Assembly: GCA_905205995.1 (NCBI GenBank) | Contig: CAJLFU010000003.1 | Coordinates: forward strand, 1-64,000 | Direction: 5' to 3' | DNA: 64,000 nt | DNA from: an uncultured Haemophilus sp. | Lineage (GTDB): Bacteria; Pseudomonadota; Gammaproteobacteria; Enterobacterales; Pasteurellaceae | Shown: positions 17,482-27,713 of the stretch, piece by piece | How the letters are laid out: each line of letters begins with the position of its first letter | How positions within the stretch are numbered: the first letter of the stretch is position 1 | Position numbers and translations under genes: made by a program | The notes under the pieces: generated by a model | What the model was told of the DNA's origin: nothing | Seen by the model: only the letters and a program-made list of their open reading frames with translations | The model's database searches: none

Positions 17482-20127
17482 ATGAATACAACAGGCCTTT
17501 TTAATCTTTCGTGGCAACGCTATTTAAATTTACTGTTTTTATTATTAACCGTCGGATTTTTAACGAGTGGCGTAATCACGTTAATTGCAGCTAATTTAGA
17601 TTATTTTTCTGATTTAGCCAAAATTTATGGCTTACAGACATTGCTTGTGGTGACAGTAGTATTAGGTATTTATTGCTTTATTCGAGAGAGTCGTCGACAA
17701 GCCAAAGAAAAATTAAAGTGGAAGACATATAGCCTCTTTTTTGTTGTTTCTGTCTTGATTGGCGGTTTATTTGCCTTAGTTGGCCAAACCTATCAAACGG
17801 GGGCTGATGTATGGCAGTTATTTGCAGTTTGGACACTTTGCCAACTCCCATTTTTATTATTATTTCCGAATGTGGCCTCTGCATTATTATTTGCCGCCAC
17901 TGCCAATGTTGCGTTTTATTTATTTAATGAACAAAACGCCTATAACTCAATGTGTTATGCCGTGCTGATTAATACTGGATTCCTCGTGGTATCTGAATTA
18001 TTCAGTAAAACTTTTCATGACCAACATTGGCGCATTTTACCCAAAGTATTTCTAGTACTGACTTTTACCAGTTTATTCGGTTTAATAGTAATTTATGATG
18101 TGTACTTTTATGCTTATGCTTGGGGTGAGCTTGGTCGTTCACCTCTCAGTTCTTTGCTAATTGCTATTCCTGCCTTAATCGCACTTTATGTATATCACAA
18201 ATATCGCTTTGATTTTATTAATTTAATTATTTCAGTCATAGCCTTGCTTGGCGCTTATTGCTTTTTGGCATCTCTTTTGATTCGTGGTGTAGAAGAGGGG
18301 GTGGTTTTAGGATTGATTGGCTTTATTTTCACTGTCATGGCAATCAAATGGTTAGTGAAACGCTATAAACAAGAATATCCAAATAATAAGAAATCCCATT
18401 GGGCGATTTCAATACTATGGATGATAGCTTTATTGATAGCTTTCGTGACTATAGGTGTTTGGCTATTTTTATTTTTAGGTTTAGATGAGTCTAGTGCATT
18501 CATCGTTGGTATTCTTTTATTTAGTATAGCTTGGTTGATTACTTTAAATAAAAATGAATACACTACAATTTTAGCAGGTTTATTTTTTCTAATTGCAAAC
18601 AGTTTTTTAGGATTCTATTTGCTTGTTAAATTTGATGATTTTTTTCTTTTATTAGGATCTGAATTTAGCGAGGATTCAAATTTCGGTATCTTTATTTCCA
18701 CACTGATTTTTTCAGTCATTATTATTGTTAGCTACAAATTGATGCCGAATTCTTTAGTGAGGATTCTACTGGTTACCCAGCTTTTCGTTTTTTGGCAAAT
18801 TTCCTATAATCTATATTTCCATAATTACAGCTTGAATAACGCATGGTTTAACACATGGTTTAATAACAGATGGTTTAATAAAATCCAGCTCTTGAGTTCG
18901 ATTTTACTCTTTTATTGGGTCATGAGACCTCATCAATCAGCGCGAATTCATTTAAAGCCTATTGCCTGGGGAACAGTATTATTCTCTCTATGGATCTCTG
19001 TGCCGTCGTATATGACGATTCCTTGGGTAGATTATGGCCTTATTGATACAGATGTTTCAAGTGATGTCATGCCAGCAGACGCGATGAGTTTTGATAATGT
19101 GTTGCAAGTTTTAAGTGGACAATTTTGGTCACACTTCCAGTTTGATGTTAGCCATATCTTATATCTGCTTATCTGTGCATTACCATTAATTGTCTATGTA
19201 CTAATGAATAAGCATAGTGAATCCAAACACACAGAAGCAGTGTTAATTTTATTAGTATTAACCTTGTTTGCATTAGGCTTTGTTGGGATACCCGTCATTT
19301 TATATTTAACAGCGTTATTATTGCTTGTTTATTGGACGGACAGCCGTGCGTTCTTCGGTCTTTTGGTATTTGCCTTTGTTGTTTATTTAGGTGGGTTCTA
19401 TTACCAATTGAGCATCCCATTACTCTATAAAGGGGTATTGCTAGTAAGCTTTGCCGTTATTTTTGCGATTGTTACTTTATTCTTGCATGCACGTTATAAA
19501 GCGCCTTCACAAAGTGCGGTCGAAAACCATTCTGTTTTTAAAGCACCGATTTGGCTTGTTGGCGTCTTTGTGATTGCATTATTGGGGGCGGTGAACTATA
19601 AAGTGCAGCAATTTGAAGATGTGCTGGCTACCGGTAAGCCTATTGTTTTAAAAATCGCCCCTGTGGATCCTCGTTCATTGATGCAAGGCGATTATATGAT
19701 ATTGAATTACGCTATTTTATCTGAGTTTCAGCAAAGTCAGGTTTTACCAGAATCAAATGAATCCCTTGAAAGCAATGAATCTATTGATACTCTTGAATCT
19801 AATGAAACCACTGAAACCACAGGTATAGATGAATCAAGTCCTTCGGGAAACAAAGCTTATATCCTTGTTCATCTTGATAAAAATCATGTTGCGACATTTT
19901 GTGAGGCGCAATCAGAAATACCAACAGATTTTAAACATTGCACACCAAATGTTTATTTGCCAATTCGTTATAATGGTAGTTGGCATCCTAAATTACCAAG
20001 CCAAGATTATTTCTTTGCAGAAGGGAAAGGTGAACATTATGCACAAGCAGAATATGCAGAGTATCGCTTTAAAGACGGTATTTTGTTGCTAGCTCGTTTA
20101 TTAGATAAGGATTTAAAAGGGCTATAA
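17482..20127 (+). CDS. Large DUF2157 / DUF4401 / GDYXXLXY-domain membrane protein
   Basis: Protein of 881 residues and unknown function. An N-terminal DUF2157-like block has several helices and a GLVGQTYQTGADVWQLF-like motif (about residues 93-120); a long central membrane region resembles DUF4401. A final helix leads into an extracytoplasmic C-terminal domain with the exact GDYMILNY signature (736-743). In many bacteria these parts are encoded by two neighbouring genes, so this is a fused form. Oddities are a WFN-repeat (AWFNTWFNNRWFNK, about 454-467) and a Ser/Asn/Glu repeat insert (about 757-787) in the C-terminal domain. AGGA precedes the start. Confidence 0.8.
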   Translation: MNTTGLFNLSWQRYLNLLFLLLTVGFLTSGVITLIAANLDYFSDLAKIYGLQTLLVVTVVLGIYCFIRESRRQAKEKLKWKTYSLFFVVSVLIGGLFALVGQTYQTGADVWQLFAVWTLCQLPFLLLFPNVASALLFAATANVAFYLFNEQNAYNSMCYAVLINTGFLVVSELFSKTFHDQHWRILPKVFLVLTFTSLFGLIVIYDVYFYAYAWGELGRSPLSSLLIAIPALIALYVYHKYRFDFINLIISVIALLGAYCFLASLLIRGVEEGVVLGLIGFIFTVMAIKWLVKRYKQEYPNNKKSHWAISILWMIALLIAFVTIGVWLFLFLGLDESSAFIVGILLFSIAWLITLNKNEYTTILAGLFFLIANSFLGFYLLVKFDDFFLLLGSEFSEDSNFGIFISTLIFSVIIIVSYKLMPNSLVRILLVTQLFVFWQISYNLYFHNYSLNNAWFNTWFNNRWFNKIQLLSSILLFYWVMRPHQSARIHLKPIAWGTVLFSLWISVPSYMTIPWVDYGLIDTDVSSDVMPADAMSFDNVLQVLSGQFWSHFQFDVSHILYLLICALPLIVYVLMNKHSESKHTEAVLILLVLTLFALGFVGIPVILYLTALLLLVYWTDSRAFFGLLVFAFVVYLGGFYYQLSIPLLYKGVLLVSFAVIFAIVTLFLHARYKAPSQSAVENHSVFKAPIWLVGVFVIALLGAVNYKVQQFEDVLATGKPIVLKIAPVDPRSLMQGDYMILNYAILSEFQQSQVLPESNESLESNESIDTLESNETTETTGIDESSPSGNKAYILVHLDKNHVATFCEAQSEIPTDFKHCTPNVYLPIRYNGSWHPKLPSQDYFFAEGKGEHYAQAEYAEYRFKDGILLLARLLDKDLKGL

Positions 20128-20139
20128 AGCATTGGTGAC

Positions 20140-20172
20140 AAATAAGGGCGTATTCGATACGCCCTTATTTTT
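20140..20172. terminator. Terminator between GDYXXLXY gene and cmoA
   Basis: Fourteen-base near-perfect stem AAATAAGGGCGTAT / ATACGCCCTTATTT with loop TCG and flanking A and T runs. It can stop both converging genes. Confidence 0.85.
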
Positions 20173-20194
20173 TAGATGATTGATTAGGTTATGA

Positions 20195-20956
<762 letters not shown>

Positions 20957-21052
20957 TTAGATAAAATGCAAAAAACTGCGGTCATTTTAGTGAAAGTTTT
21001 TAAAGGATCAAATAAATTTCGCTTTTCAATTTAAAAGGCACGTCTTTTTCCG

Positions 21053-21058
21053 TATAAT
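21053..21058 (+). promoter_or_regulatory. Probable -10 element of aspS
   Basis: A perfect TATAAT lies 47 bases before the aspS start. The -35 (about 21030, TTTAAA) is poor, so the promoter is tentative. Confidence 0.4.
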
Positions 21059-21104
21059 CAACGCGTTAATTATCCATTTTTAGAAAAATGAAAGGAATAT
21101 AGAA

Positions 21105-22871
21105 ATGATGCGTACACATTATTGCGGTGCATTAAACCGCAACCATATTGGACAAGAAGTAACATTAAGCGGTTGGGTTCACCGTCGTCGCGATTTAGGT
21201 GGTTTAATTTTTATTGATATGCGTGATCGCGATGGTGTCGTACAAGTTTGTTTTGACCCTAAATATCAAGAAGCGTTAACTGCAGCTTCAGGCTTACGTA
21301 ATGAATTTTGTATTCAAATTAAAGGTGAAGTGATCGCGCGTCCTGATAATCAAGCTAATAAAAATATGGCGACAGGCGAAGTAGAAGTATTAGCGAAAGA
21401 ATTACGCATCTACAACGCTTCTGACGTTTTACCATTAGACTTCAACCAAAATAACACCGAAGAACAACGTTTAAAATATCGTTATTTAGATTTACGCCGT
21501 CCAGAAATGGCACAACGTTTGAAAACCCGTGCAAAAATCACCAGCTTTGTGCGTCGTTTTATGGATGACAATGGTTTCCTTGATATTGAAACTCCAATGC
21601 TTACCAAAGCAACGCCAGAAGGTGCGCGTGACTATTTAGTGCCAAGTCGTGTGCATAAAGGCAAATTCTATGCATTGCCACAATCACCACAGCTTTTCAA
21701 ACAGCTTTTAATGATGTCTGGTTTTGATCGTTATTATCAAATTGTGAAATGTTTCCGTGATGAAGACTTACGAGCAGATCGTCAGCCTGAATTTACTCAA
21801 ATCGATGTGGAAACGTCTTTCTTAACTGCGCCAGAAGTACGTGAGATCATGGAACGCATGGTACACGGTTTATGGCAAAACATCATTGGTGTGGATTTAG
21901 GTAAATTCCCACAAATGACCTGGCAAGAAGCGATGACTCGTTTTGGCTCAGATAAACCAGATTTGCGTAACCCGCTTGAATTAGTCGATGTGGCAGATAT
22001 CGTTAAAGATGTTGAATTTAAAGTATTTAATGAGCCTGCAAACAATCCAAACGGCCGTGTGGCAGTCATTCGTGTACCAAATGGTACTGAAATCACTCGT
22101 AAACAAATTGATGAATATACACAATTTGTGGGTATTTACGGTGCGAAAGGTTTGGCTTGGGCGAAAGTAAATGACATTAATGCTGGCCTTGAAGGCGTAC
22201 AAAGCCCGATTGCGAAATTCTTAAATGAAGAGGTATGGAAAGCCCTAGCTGAACGTGTGAAAGCTCAAACTGGCGACATCTTATTCTTCGGTGCAGACAA
22301 ATGGCAAACCACCACTGATGCAATGGGGGCGCTACGTTTGAAATTAGGTCGTGATCTTGGCTTAACTCGTTTAGACGAATGGCAACCACTTTGGGTAATT
22401 GATTTCCCAATGTTTGAACGTGACGATGAAGGTAATCTTGCAGCAATGCATCACCCATTCACTTCACCAAAAGATTTTACGCCAGAACAATTAGAAGCGA
22501 ATCCAACGGATGCAGTAGCAAATGCTTACGATATGGTGATCAATGGCTACGAAGTGGGTGGTGGTTCTGTTCGTATTTTCGATCCGAAAATGCAACAAAC
22601 CGTGTTCCGTATTCTTGGTATTAACGAACAAGAACAACGCGAAAAATTCGGTTTCTTGTTAGATGCATTAAAATTCGGTACACCGCCACATGCAGGTTTA
22701 GCATTTGGTTTAGACCGTTTAACCATGCTTTTAACTGGCACTGAAAATATCCGTGATGTGATAGCATTCCCGAAAACAACGGCAGCAGCTTGTTTAATGA
22801 CAGAAGCGCCAAGCTATGCAAATCCACAAGCGTTGGAAGAGTTAGCGATTCAAGTTACTAAGTCTGAATAA
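21105..22871 (+). CDS. aspS: Aspartyl-tRNA synthetase
   Basis: Class II synthetase that charges tRNA-Asp. The 588-residue protein has the N-terminal OB anticodon domain ([22 protein letters not shown]), class II motif 2 [18 protein letters not shown], the bacterial GAD insertion (about 290-400), and motif 3 [12 protein letters not shown]. Its length matches the bacterial type (E. coli 590). The start MMRTHYCG allows either of two adjacent ATGs. A GGGG/CCCC hairpin terminator follows. Confidence 0.98.
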   Translation: MMRTHYCGALNRNHIGQEVTLSGWVHRRRDLGGLIFIDMRDRDGVVQVCFDPKYQEALTAASGLRNEFCIQIKGEVIARPDNQANKNMATGEVEVLAKELRIYNASDVLPLDFNQNNTEEQRLKYRYLDLRRPEMAQRLKTRAKITSFVRRFMDDNGFLDIETPMLTKATPEGARDYLVPSRVHKGKFYALPQSPQLFKQLLMMSGFDRYYQIVKCFRDEDLRADRQPEFTQIDVETSFLTAPEVREIMERMVHGLWQNIIGVDLGKFPQMTWQEAMTRFGSDKPDLRNPLELVDVADIVKDVEFKVFNEPANNPNGRVAVIRVPNGTEITRKQIDEYTQFVGIYGAKGLAWAKVNDINAGLEGVQSPIAKFLNEEVWKALAERVKAQTGDILFFGADKWQTTTDAMGALRLKLGRDLGLTRLDEWQPLWVIDFPMFERDDEGNLAAMHHPFTSPKDFTPEQLEANPTDAVANAYDMVINGYEVGGGSVRIFDPKMQQTVFRILGINEQEQREKFGFLLDALKFGTPPHAGLAFGLDRLTMLLTGTENIRDVIAFPKTTAAACLMTEAPSYANPQALEELAIQVTKSE

Positions 22872-22874
22872 TGT

Positions 22875-22900
22875 AAGGGGGATTATTCCCCTTTTGTTTT
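22875..22900 (+). terminator. aspS terminator
   Basis: AAGGGG / CCCCTT stem with a seven-base loop followed by TTGTTTT. Confidence 0.65.
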
Positions 22901-22929
22901 ATCTATAATTAGCGATTAAGGAATTTACT

Positions 22930-23802
22930 ATGAAAAGTATTCTTAAATTTTTATTATTTTTCGGAGTTTCTATTAATACATATGCTCAGAATATTCAGCT
23001 TTGTACCGATACAGATGTGAAAACTGATGCTGAGTACATACCAAAAGGAAGTGAGATTCCTGTTTACATAAAACCAAGCGATAAGAGCGAGAAAGTCATT
23101 AATGAAACACTCAGTAAAGCTATAAATGAAATTTCTTATATTGAATTTAGCAATGAATATGTTGTGAGAGAATTATGCCATACTCCTAATCACTCTTGGT
23201 CTTTAGTTAAAGCTGTATCCCCTTCCTATTTATCTGACTCTCATGTTGGCTGGATTAAAAGCTCATTTTTAAAAGAAGCTAAATTCGATGAAAAAGGATT
23301 TAGAATTATTGAAGAAGAAGATGTTAATTGGAATGATATAACAAAGCCTTATAAGAAATTAATAACAGCAGAACTTAATAAAATTCATAGAGAAAATGCT
23401 AACTGTAAAAAAATCGATCCTGCAGTATTAGATGTCTCATCAACCAAGGGAACTAAAAGCAATCCTGTATTCTATGTTACTTGCGGAGAAGGATTATCGT
23501 CATTTAATGTATTTTTTTCTTTAGATGATATGAATTCTGGGAAATCGCAATCAATAGAATACATTTCTCAACAAAAAGCTATTCTACTATGTGAAAAAGA
23601 TGTAGAACGTAGATTTTCTAAACAAAAATTAGTTAATTTTTCTAAATTTTTAGATGTATCTTACCTTCAACACCCTAACGGAAGAGTTAGTTTAATTTCT
23701 AGTATAACTTTAAAAAATTCTCATGGAGAAAAAGATAAGTACTCTATTAAATGTTTATTTGAAAAAAATAATTTATTAGAAACAGTTATTAATAAAATGT
23801 AA
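22930..23802 (+). CDS. Secreted protein of unknown function with possible SH3-like domain
   Basis: A 290-residue protein with a signal peptide (cleavage likely after TYA, about residue 19). Residues about 40-120 may form a bacterial SH3-like fold: IPVYIKPSDKSEKV, a central beta segment, then HVGWIKSSFL, which resembles the GWV(K)SxYL end of SH3b domains. The rest is unrecognised and has several Cys residues, which could form periplasmic disulfides. The gene is clearly more AT-rich than aspS beside it and uses A-ending codons heavily, hinting at acquisition. It has its own terminator and no obvious partner. Confidence 0.6.
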   Translation: MKSILKFLLFFGVSINTYAQNIQLCTDTDVKTDAEYIPKGSEIPVYIKPSDKSEKVINETLSKAINEISYIEFSNEYVVRELCHTPNHSWSLVKAVSPSYLSDSHVGWIKSSFLKEAKFDEKGFRIIEEEDVNWNDITKPYKKLITAELNKIHRENANCKKIDPAVLDVSSTKGTKSNPVFYVTCGEGLSSFNVFFSLDDMNSGKSQSIEYISQQKAILLCEKDVERRFSKQKLVNFSKFLDVSYLQHPNGRVSLISSITLKNSHGEKDKYSIKCLFEKNNLLETVINKM

Positions 23803-23805
23803 ATA

Positions 23806-23834
23806 AAAAATGCTGGAATATTCCAGCATTTTTA
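23806..23834 (+). terminator. Terminator of the 22930 gene
   Basis: Perfect palindromic stem AAAAATGCTGGAA / TTCCAGCATTTTT with loop TAT and a T-rich end. Confidence 0.85.
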
Positions 23835-23879
23835 TTACCCAATAATTGAGAATTTATCAAACACTTTATCTTCAAAATA

Positions 23880-23960
23880 ATTGTAAGCTTGCAAAATTTT
23901 TTGCATAGTTTTGCAAATTATTTTGCATAGCTAATCTCCAAAGCCCTATGCAAAATAAGC
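23880..23960. repeat. Cluster of TTTTGCAT / ATGCAAAA repeats at left edge of phage scar
   Basis: Five copies of a TTTTGCA or TGCAAAA motif in about 75 bases, in both orientations. The last, CCTATGCAAAA at 23945-23955, recurs exactly at 24819-24829 beyond the phage gene fragments. They could be repressor-type operators or attachment-site remains; I cannot tell which. Confidence 0.5.
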
Positions 23961-24004
23961 CACAAAAAAAACCTCTTTAAATCGACTTTAAAGAGGGTTT
24001 AAAT

Positions 24005-24277
24005 TTAGAACTTATAAATCATATTATCCTCATAAACCCCATCTTTGAAGATTGATGTCTTCACCACAATTCGCTCGTAATTCTCAAACGCTTGCCAGTT
24101 ATCGGTTTTACATTCCTGCATATAGTCCAAATAACGGATAAATTCACTTTTTGTGCTACTGAAGAAAATATAAGGAGGCTTGGTTAGATTGATTAGGCGT
24201 AAAAAATCAATCAAATCAAAGTAAGTGGCTTGCTTGTAGCTCTCTTGGCGAGTGCATAAGTAAGGCGGGTCAAGCAA
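24005..24277 (-). pseudogene. C-terminal fragment of phage-type DNA adenine methylase
   Basis: About 90 residues starting in the catalytic motif IV (LLDPPYLC) of a D12-class N6-adenine methyltransferase and running to a natural-looking C-terminus (EDNMIYKF). The SAM-binding FxGxG motif and target-recognition domain that should precede DPPY are missing, because at about 24280-24300 the sequence becomes the antisense of a phage repressor. The fragment is therefore inactive. The DPPY context with FDLIDFLRL and PPYIFFSSTKSEF is typical of Haemophilus prophage methylases. Confidence 0.75.
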
Positions 24278-24746
24278 TAAAACAACGACAGAAAAACCGA
24301 CAGGAAGCCTTGTCAGCCGTGCGTTTGAGAGAATGCAAGAGTTACTAGATGAGGGCGTGAGTATGGTGGACTGTTATAGCTCTATCAACGTTTCAGCAGG
24401 CTTTGGCAGCTTTAATGAAGGGGCAACAGAAGCCGACGGGCAAGAGCCTTATTCAGATAGCCTATTATGCAGTTTAGGCGTAAAAGCGGAAAAATGTGCC
24501 GTATTTTGGGCAAACGGCAATTCTATGCTACCCACCATCAACGATGGAGACCAGATGTTGGTAGATTTAAGCCGCAAAGAAATTCAAGGCGACCGCATTT
24601 ACCTTGTTCAAAACGGCGAAAGCATGTGGGTAAAACGTGTGAAAATGGAATGGGACGGCATTTCGCTTATCAGCGATAACAAAGAAAAGTACCCGCCAAT
24701 TAGCATTACAGGCAAAGATGCCCAGCATTTACAGATTATCGGGTAA
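24264..24746 (+). pseudogene. C-terminal half of an S24 (LexA/CI-like) phage repressor
   Basis: The S24 peptidase domain is intact, with GNSMLPTINDGD (nucleophile Ser64, counted from ATG 24333) and WVKRV (Lys101) forming the Ser-Lys pair used for self-cleavage. The N-terminal helix-turn-helix DNA-binding domain is missing: the frame is open only back to a stop at 24261-24263. An ATG at 24333 would give 137 residues, but without DNA binding it cannot act as a normal repressor. Together with the methylase fragment it marks a decayed prophage. Confidence 0.75.
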
Positions 24747-25077
24747 GTGGTGCATATTGGGCATAGCCTGATTTAAAATTTTAAAATCCTTTTAAAAACC
24801 ATTTAAAACCTTCTCAAACCTATGCAAAAAATAGTGCAAAATTGACCGCACTTTCTTTTTATTGAAAAAATTTTATTCACTTAAAGCTGCCAGTTTTGTG
24901 GTATGAATACTAGGAAAATTTATTTGTTTTAGAGCTATATTCTGAAAATTTTAAATAATTAGATTTTTACTCTTTTATTCTTCTTTAAATGGAACTTTAT
25001 TTACTTTACTCAAGGATAAAATTCTATTATAAATAAGGCCTTTTTCAGTTTATGGTCAATTTATAAGAGAACATTTT
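24747..25077. other. 331-base AT-rich gap without a gene
   Basis: Contains several TTTTAAAA-like repeats (about 24771-24810), the direct repeat CCTATGCAAAA at 24819-24829, one uptake sequence near 24845, and then AT-rich sequence that must hold the promoter of the Nramp-like gene. I could not single out a clear -35/-10 pair. Confidence 0.5.
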
Positions 25078-26346
25078 ATGAGTGAAGTTTCAACTCCAGT
25101 AGAAAAATCAACATGGGCGAGTAAATTCTCTGCCTTAGGTCCCGGAATCGTCATGGCATCAGCAGCTGTTGGTGGTTCGCATATTATTGCATCTACCCAA
25201 GCTGGTGCGATCTATGGTTGGGAATTAGTGAGCATTGTCATTCTTGCTAACTTATTTAAATATCCTTTCTTCCGTTTCGGTGTTCAATATACCCTAGATA
25301 CCGGTAATACGTTGTTAGAAGGTTACCGTCAAAAAGGGAAGTTCTACCTTTGGTTATTCCTTGCTTTAAACGTTTTTGCCACAGTAATTAATACTGCTGC
25401 AGTGGGATTATTAACGGCAGCAATTTTAACGTTTATTACACCAATTCCACTTCCAATGCCTGTATTAAGCTCATTAGTGATTCTTGTGACAACTGGCATT
25501 TTATTGTTGGGGAAATACCGTTTATTAGATAGTTTATCGAAAATCATCATGATTGCTTTAACGGTGACAACCGTGAGCGCTGTCGTGATTGCTTTTATGC
25601 GTAATGGTATCAATGGCGTAGCCGCACCTGATTTTGTAGCGCCTTCTCCATGGGAATTAAGCAAGTTAGCGTTTTTAGTGGCATTAATGGGCTGGATGCC
25701 TGCACCAATTGAAATTTCTGCTGTTAACTCTATGTGGGTGGTGGCAAAACGTCGTCTAACGAAAGTATCTTATGAAGATGGTTTATTTGACTTCAACGTG
25801 GGTTACATCGGCACAGCCATTTTAGCCGTTGTCTTCTTAGCGCTTGGCGCATTGGTACAATATGGTTCTCCTGAAACCGTAGAGATGGTTGGTGGAAAAT
25901 ATATCGCACAGCTTATTAATATGTATGCAAGTACTATCGGTGAATGGTCTCGCTTATTAATTGCCGTAATTGCATTTATGTGTATGTTTGGTACAACAAT
26001 TACAGTAATTGATGGTTACTCTCGTACCAATGTTGAATCTTTGCGTATCTTATTCGGTAAACAAGAAAGCTCTGTGAGAATTCTTAATATCGGTATGATT
26101 TTTGCGGCATTGTCTGGTTTAGCGATTATTTTCTACTTTAATAATGCAGTAGGCCCAATGCTGAAATTCGCGATGATTGCTTCATTTGTTTCTGCACCAA
26201 TCTTTGCTTGGTTGAATTTATCTCTGACTAAGCACGCGAAACACAGTGTAAAAGGCGGATTGTTGTGGTTATCCCTTATCGGTTTATTCTACTTAACTGC
26301 CTTTGCAGGCTTGTTTATCGCCCAACAAGCTGGCTGGTTAAACTAA
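25078..26346 (+). CDS. Nramp-family membrane transporter, non-canonical
   Basis: Polytopic 422-residue inner-membrane protein resembling Nramp (natural resistance-associated) transporters: GPGIVMASAAVGGSHI in helix 1, AGAIYGWELV, and LMGWMPAPIEISAVNS in helix 6. Canonical Mn/Fe transporters need DPGN in helix 1 and MPH in helix 6; here both metal-binding motifs are replaced (AVGGSH and MPAP). The fold is probably kept but the substrate is probably different. It stands alone between the prophage scar and nudB, with an inverted uptake-sequence terminator after it. No metal-responsive site was seen. Confidence 0.82.
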   Translation: MSEVSTPVEKSTWASKFSALGPGIVMASAAVGGSHIIASTQAGAIYGWELVSIVILANLFKYPFFRFGVQYTLDTGNTLLEGYRQKGKFYLWLFLALNVFATVINTAAVGLLTAAILTFITPIPLPMPVLSSLVILVTTGILLLGKYRLLDSLSKIIMIALTVTTVSAVVIAFMRNGINGVAAPDFVAPSPWELSKLAFLVALMGWMPAPIEISAVNSMWVVAKRRLTKVSYEDGLFDFNVGYIGTAILAVVFLALGALVQYGSPETVEMVGGKYIAQLINMYASTIGEWSRLLIAVIAFMCMFGTTITVIDGYSRTNVESLRILFGKQESSVRILNIGMIFAALSGLAIIFYFNNAVGPMLKFAMIASFVSAPIFAWLNLSLTKHAKHSVKGGLLWLSLIGLFYLTAFAGLFIAQQAGWLN

Positions 26347-26360
26347 AATAATTGAGATAA

Positions 26361-26397
26361 TTGCCGCACTTTAGTTTTAAAGTGCGGTAATTTTTTT
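26361..26397 (+). terminator. Inverted uptake-sequence terminator after Nramp-like gene
   Basis: TTGCCGCACTTT / AAAGTGCGGTAA stem (one G-U) followed by seven T residues. Confidence 0.85.
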
Positions 26398-26424
26398 GAA
26401 AGTTTTTAGCAGAAAAGGTATGAT
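26396..26424 (+). promoter_or_regulatory. Sigma-70 promoter of nudB-yebC-ruv region
   Basis: -35 TTGAAA (26396-26401), a 17-base spacer, and -10 TATGAT (26419-26424). It starts directly at the T-run of the preceding terminator, 24 bases before nudB. Confidence 0.7.
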
Positions 26425-26447
26425 GCTGCCCATTCTCAATTATGTAG

Positions 26448-26906
26448 ATGACGAGCTTGAAATATAAAAATAATCAATCGGTTCTCGTGGTAATTTATGC
26501 GGAAAGCACGCATCGTGTTCTTATGCTTCAGCGCCAAGATGATCTCACCTTTTGGCAATCCGTTACGGGGACATTGGAAACCAACGAAACACCAAGAGAA
26601 ACAGCAATTCGAGAAGTTTGGGAAGAAGTTGGATTAAAAATAGAAGAAAATTCAACCGCACTTTTTGATTGTAAAGAGAGTATAGAATTTGAAATTTTCC
26701 CGCATTTCCGCTATAAATACGCACCGAATGTGACTCACTGTCATGAACATTGGTTTTTATTGGCAGTTGAGCAGGAGTTTAAACCGATATTAAGTGAGCA
26801 TTTGGCGTATCAATGGGTTTCACCAGAACATGCGATCCAAATGACGAAATCGCCGAATAATGCCGAGGCCATCAAAAAATATTTGATGAACGGCTTGCCT
26901 CTATAG
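26448..26906 (+). CDS. nudB: Dihydroneopterin triphosphate diphosphatase NudB
   Basis: Nudix hydrolase that removes pyrophosphate from dihydroneopterin triphosphate in folate synthesis. The 152-residue protein has a perfect Nudix box, G-x5-E-x7-REVWEEVGL (residues about 40-62), and the C-terminal HEHWFLLAV segment typical of NudB. Its position just before yebC and ruvC matches the enteric order aspS-nudB-yebC-ruvC. A start at ATG 26448 fits the promoter, though the ribosome site is weak. Confidence 0.92.
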   Translation: MTSLKYKNNQSVLVVIYAESTHRVLMLQRQDDLTFWQSVTGTLETNETPRETAIREVWEEVGLKIEENSTALFDCKESIEFEIFPHFRYKYAPNVTHCHEHWFLLAVEQEFKPILSEHLAYQWVSPEHAIQMTKSPNNAEAIKKYLMNGLPL

Positions 26907-26955
26907 AAAAGAGGATTTAATTTAAAAACGTTTTTAAGATAAGAAGGAAAACAAC

Positions 26956-27696
26956 ATGGCAGGTCATAGTAAGTGGGCAAATATTAAACACCGTAAAGCA
27001 GCACAAGATGCGCAACGCGGTAAAATTTTTACAAAATTAATTCGTGAATTAGTCACTGCTGCAAAAATTGGTGGCGGTGATGTCAGTGCGAACCCGCGTT
27101 TACGTGCGGCAGTAGATAAAGCCTTATCGAGCAACATGACTCGCGACACCATTAACCGTGCGATTGAACGCGGTGTGGGTGGTGGTGATGACACCAATAT
27201 GGAAACAAGAATTTACGAAGGTTATGGTCCGGGTGGAACTGCTGTGATGGTTGAGTGTCTAAGTGACAACGCAAACCGAACCATCTCACAGGTTCGCCCA
27301 AGTTTTACTAAATGTGGTGGTAACTTAGGGACAGAAGGTTCTGTGGGCTACTTATTCAGCAAAAAAGGCTTGATTTTAATTAGCCAAGGTGAAGAAGATG
27401 CGTTAATGGAGGCGGCAATTGAAGCCGGTGCAGATGATGTTCAACCACAAGATGATGGTTCATTCGAAATCTATACTGCGTGGGAAGATTTAGGTTCTGT
27501 GCGCGATGCAATCGAAGCAGCAGGGTTTAAAATTGATAATGCAGAAGTGACAATGATTCCATCAACAACAGTTGATCTTGATCTTGAAACTGCGCCTAAA
27601 TTGTTGCGTTTAATTGACATGTTAGAAGACTGTGACGATGTACAAAACGTATATCATAACGGTGAAATTAGTGATGAAGTTGCAGCTCAGCTGTAA
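26956..27696 (+). CDS. yebC: YebC/TACO1-family translation or transcription factor
   Basis: Conserved 246-residue cytoplasmic protein beginning [25 protein letters not shown], the family signature. Members have been described as DNA-binding regulators and, more recently, as factors that relieve ribosome stalling at proline-rich sequences; the role in this organism is not known. An AAGGAAAAC ribosome site precedes the ATG. It is 17 bases from the next gene, a lipoprotein, and upstream of ruvC. Confidence 0.95.
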   Translation: MAGHSKWANIKHRKAAQDAQRGKIFTKLIRELVTAAKIGGGDVSANPRLRAAVDKALSSNMTRDTINRAIERGVGGGDDTNMETRIYEGYGPGGTAVMVECLSDNANRTISQVRPSFTKCGGNLGTEGSVGYLFSKKGLILISQGEEDALMEAAIEAGADDVQPQDDGSFEIYTAWEDLGSVRDAIEAAGFKIDNAEVTMIPSTTVDLDLETAPKLLRLIDMLEDCDDVQNVYHNGEISDEVAAQL

Positions 27697-27713
27697 TTTT
27701 AAGGAGATTTATA

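Noticed and set aside
23880..23960. TTTTGCAT repeats as a CRISPR array
   Set aside because: Repeats are only 7-9 bases, in both orientations, with irregular spacing and no cas genes.
24005..24277. Methylase fragment as a functional gene
   Set aside because: The SAM-binding and recognition domains upstream of DPPY are missing, and the only start is a TTG within the motif.
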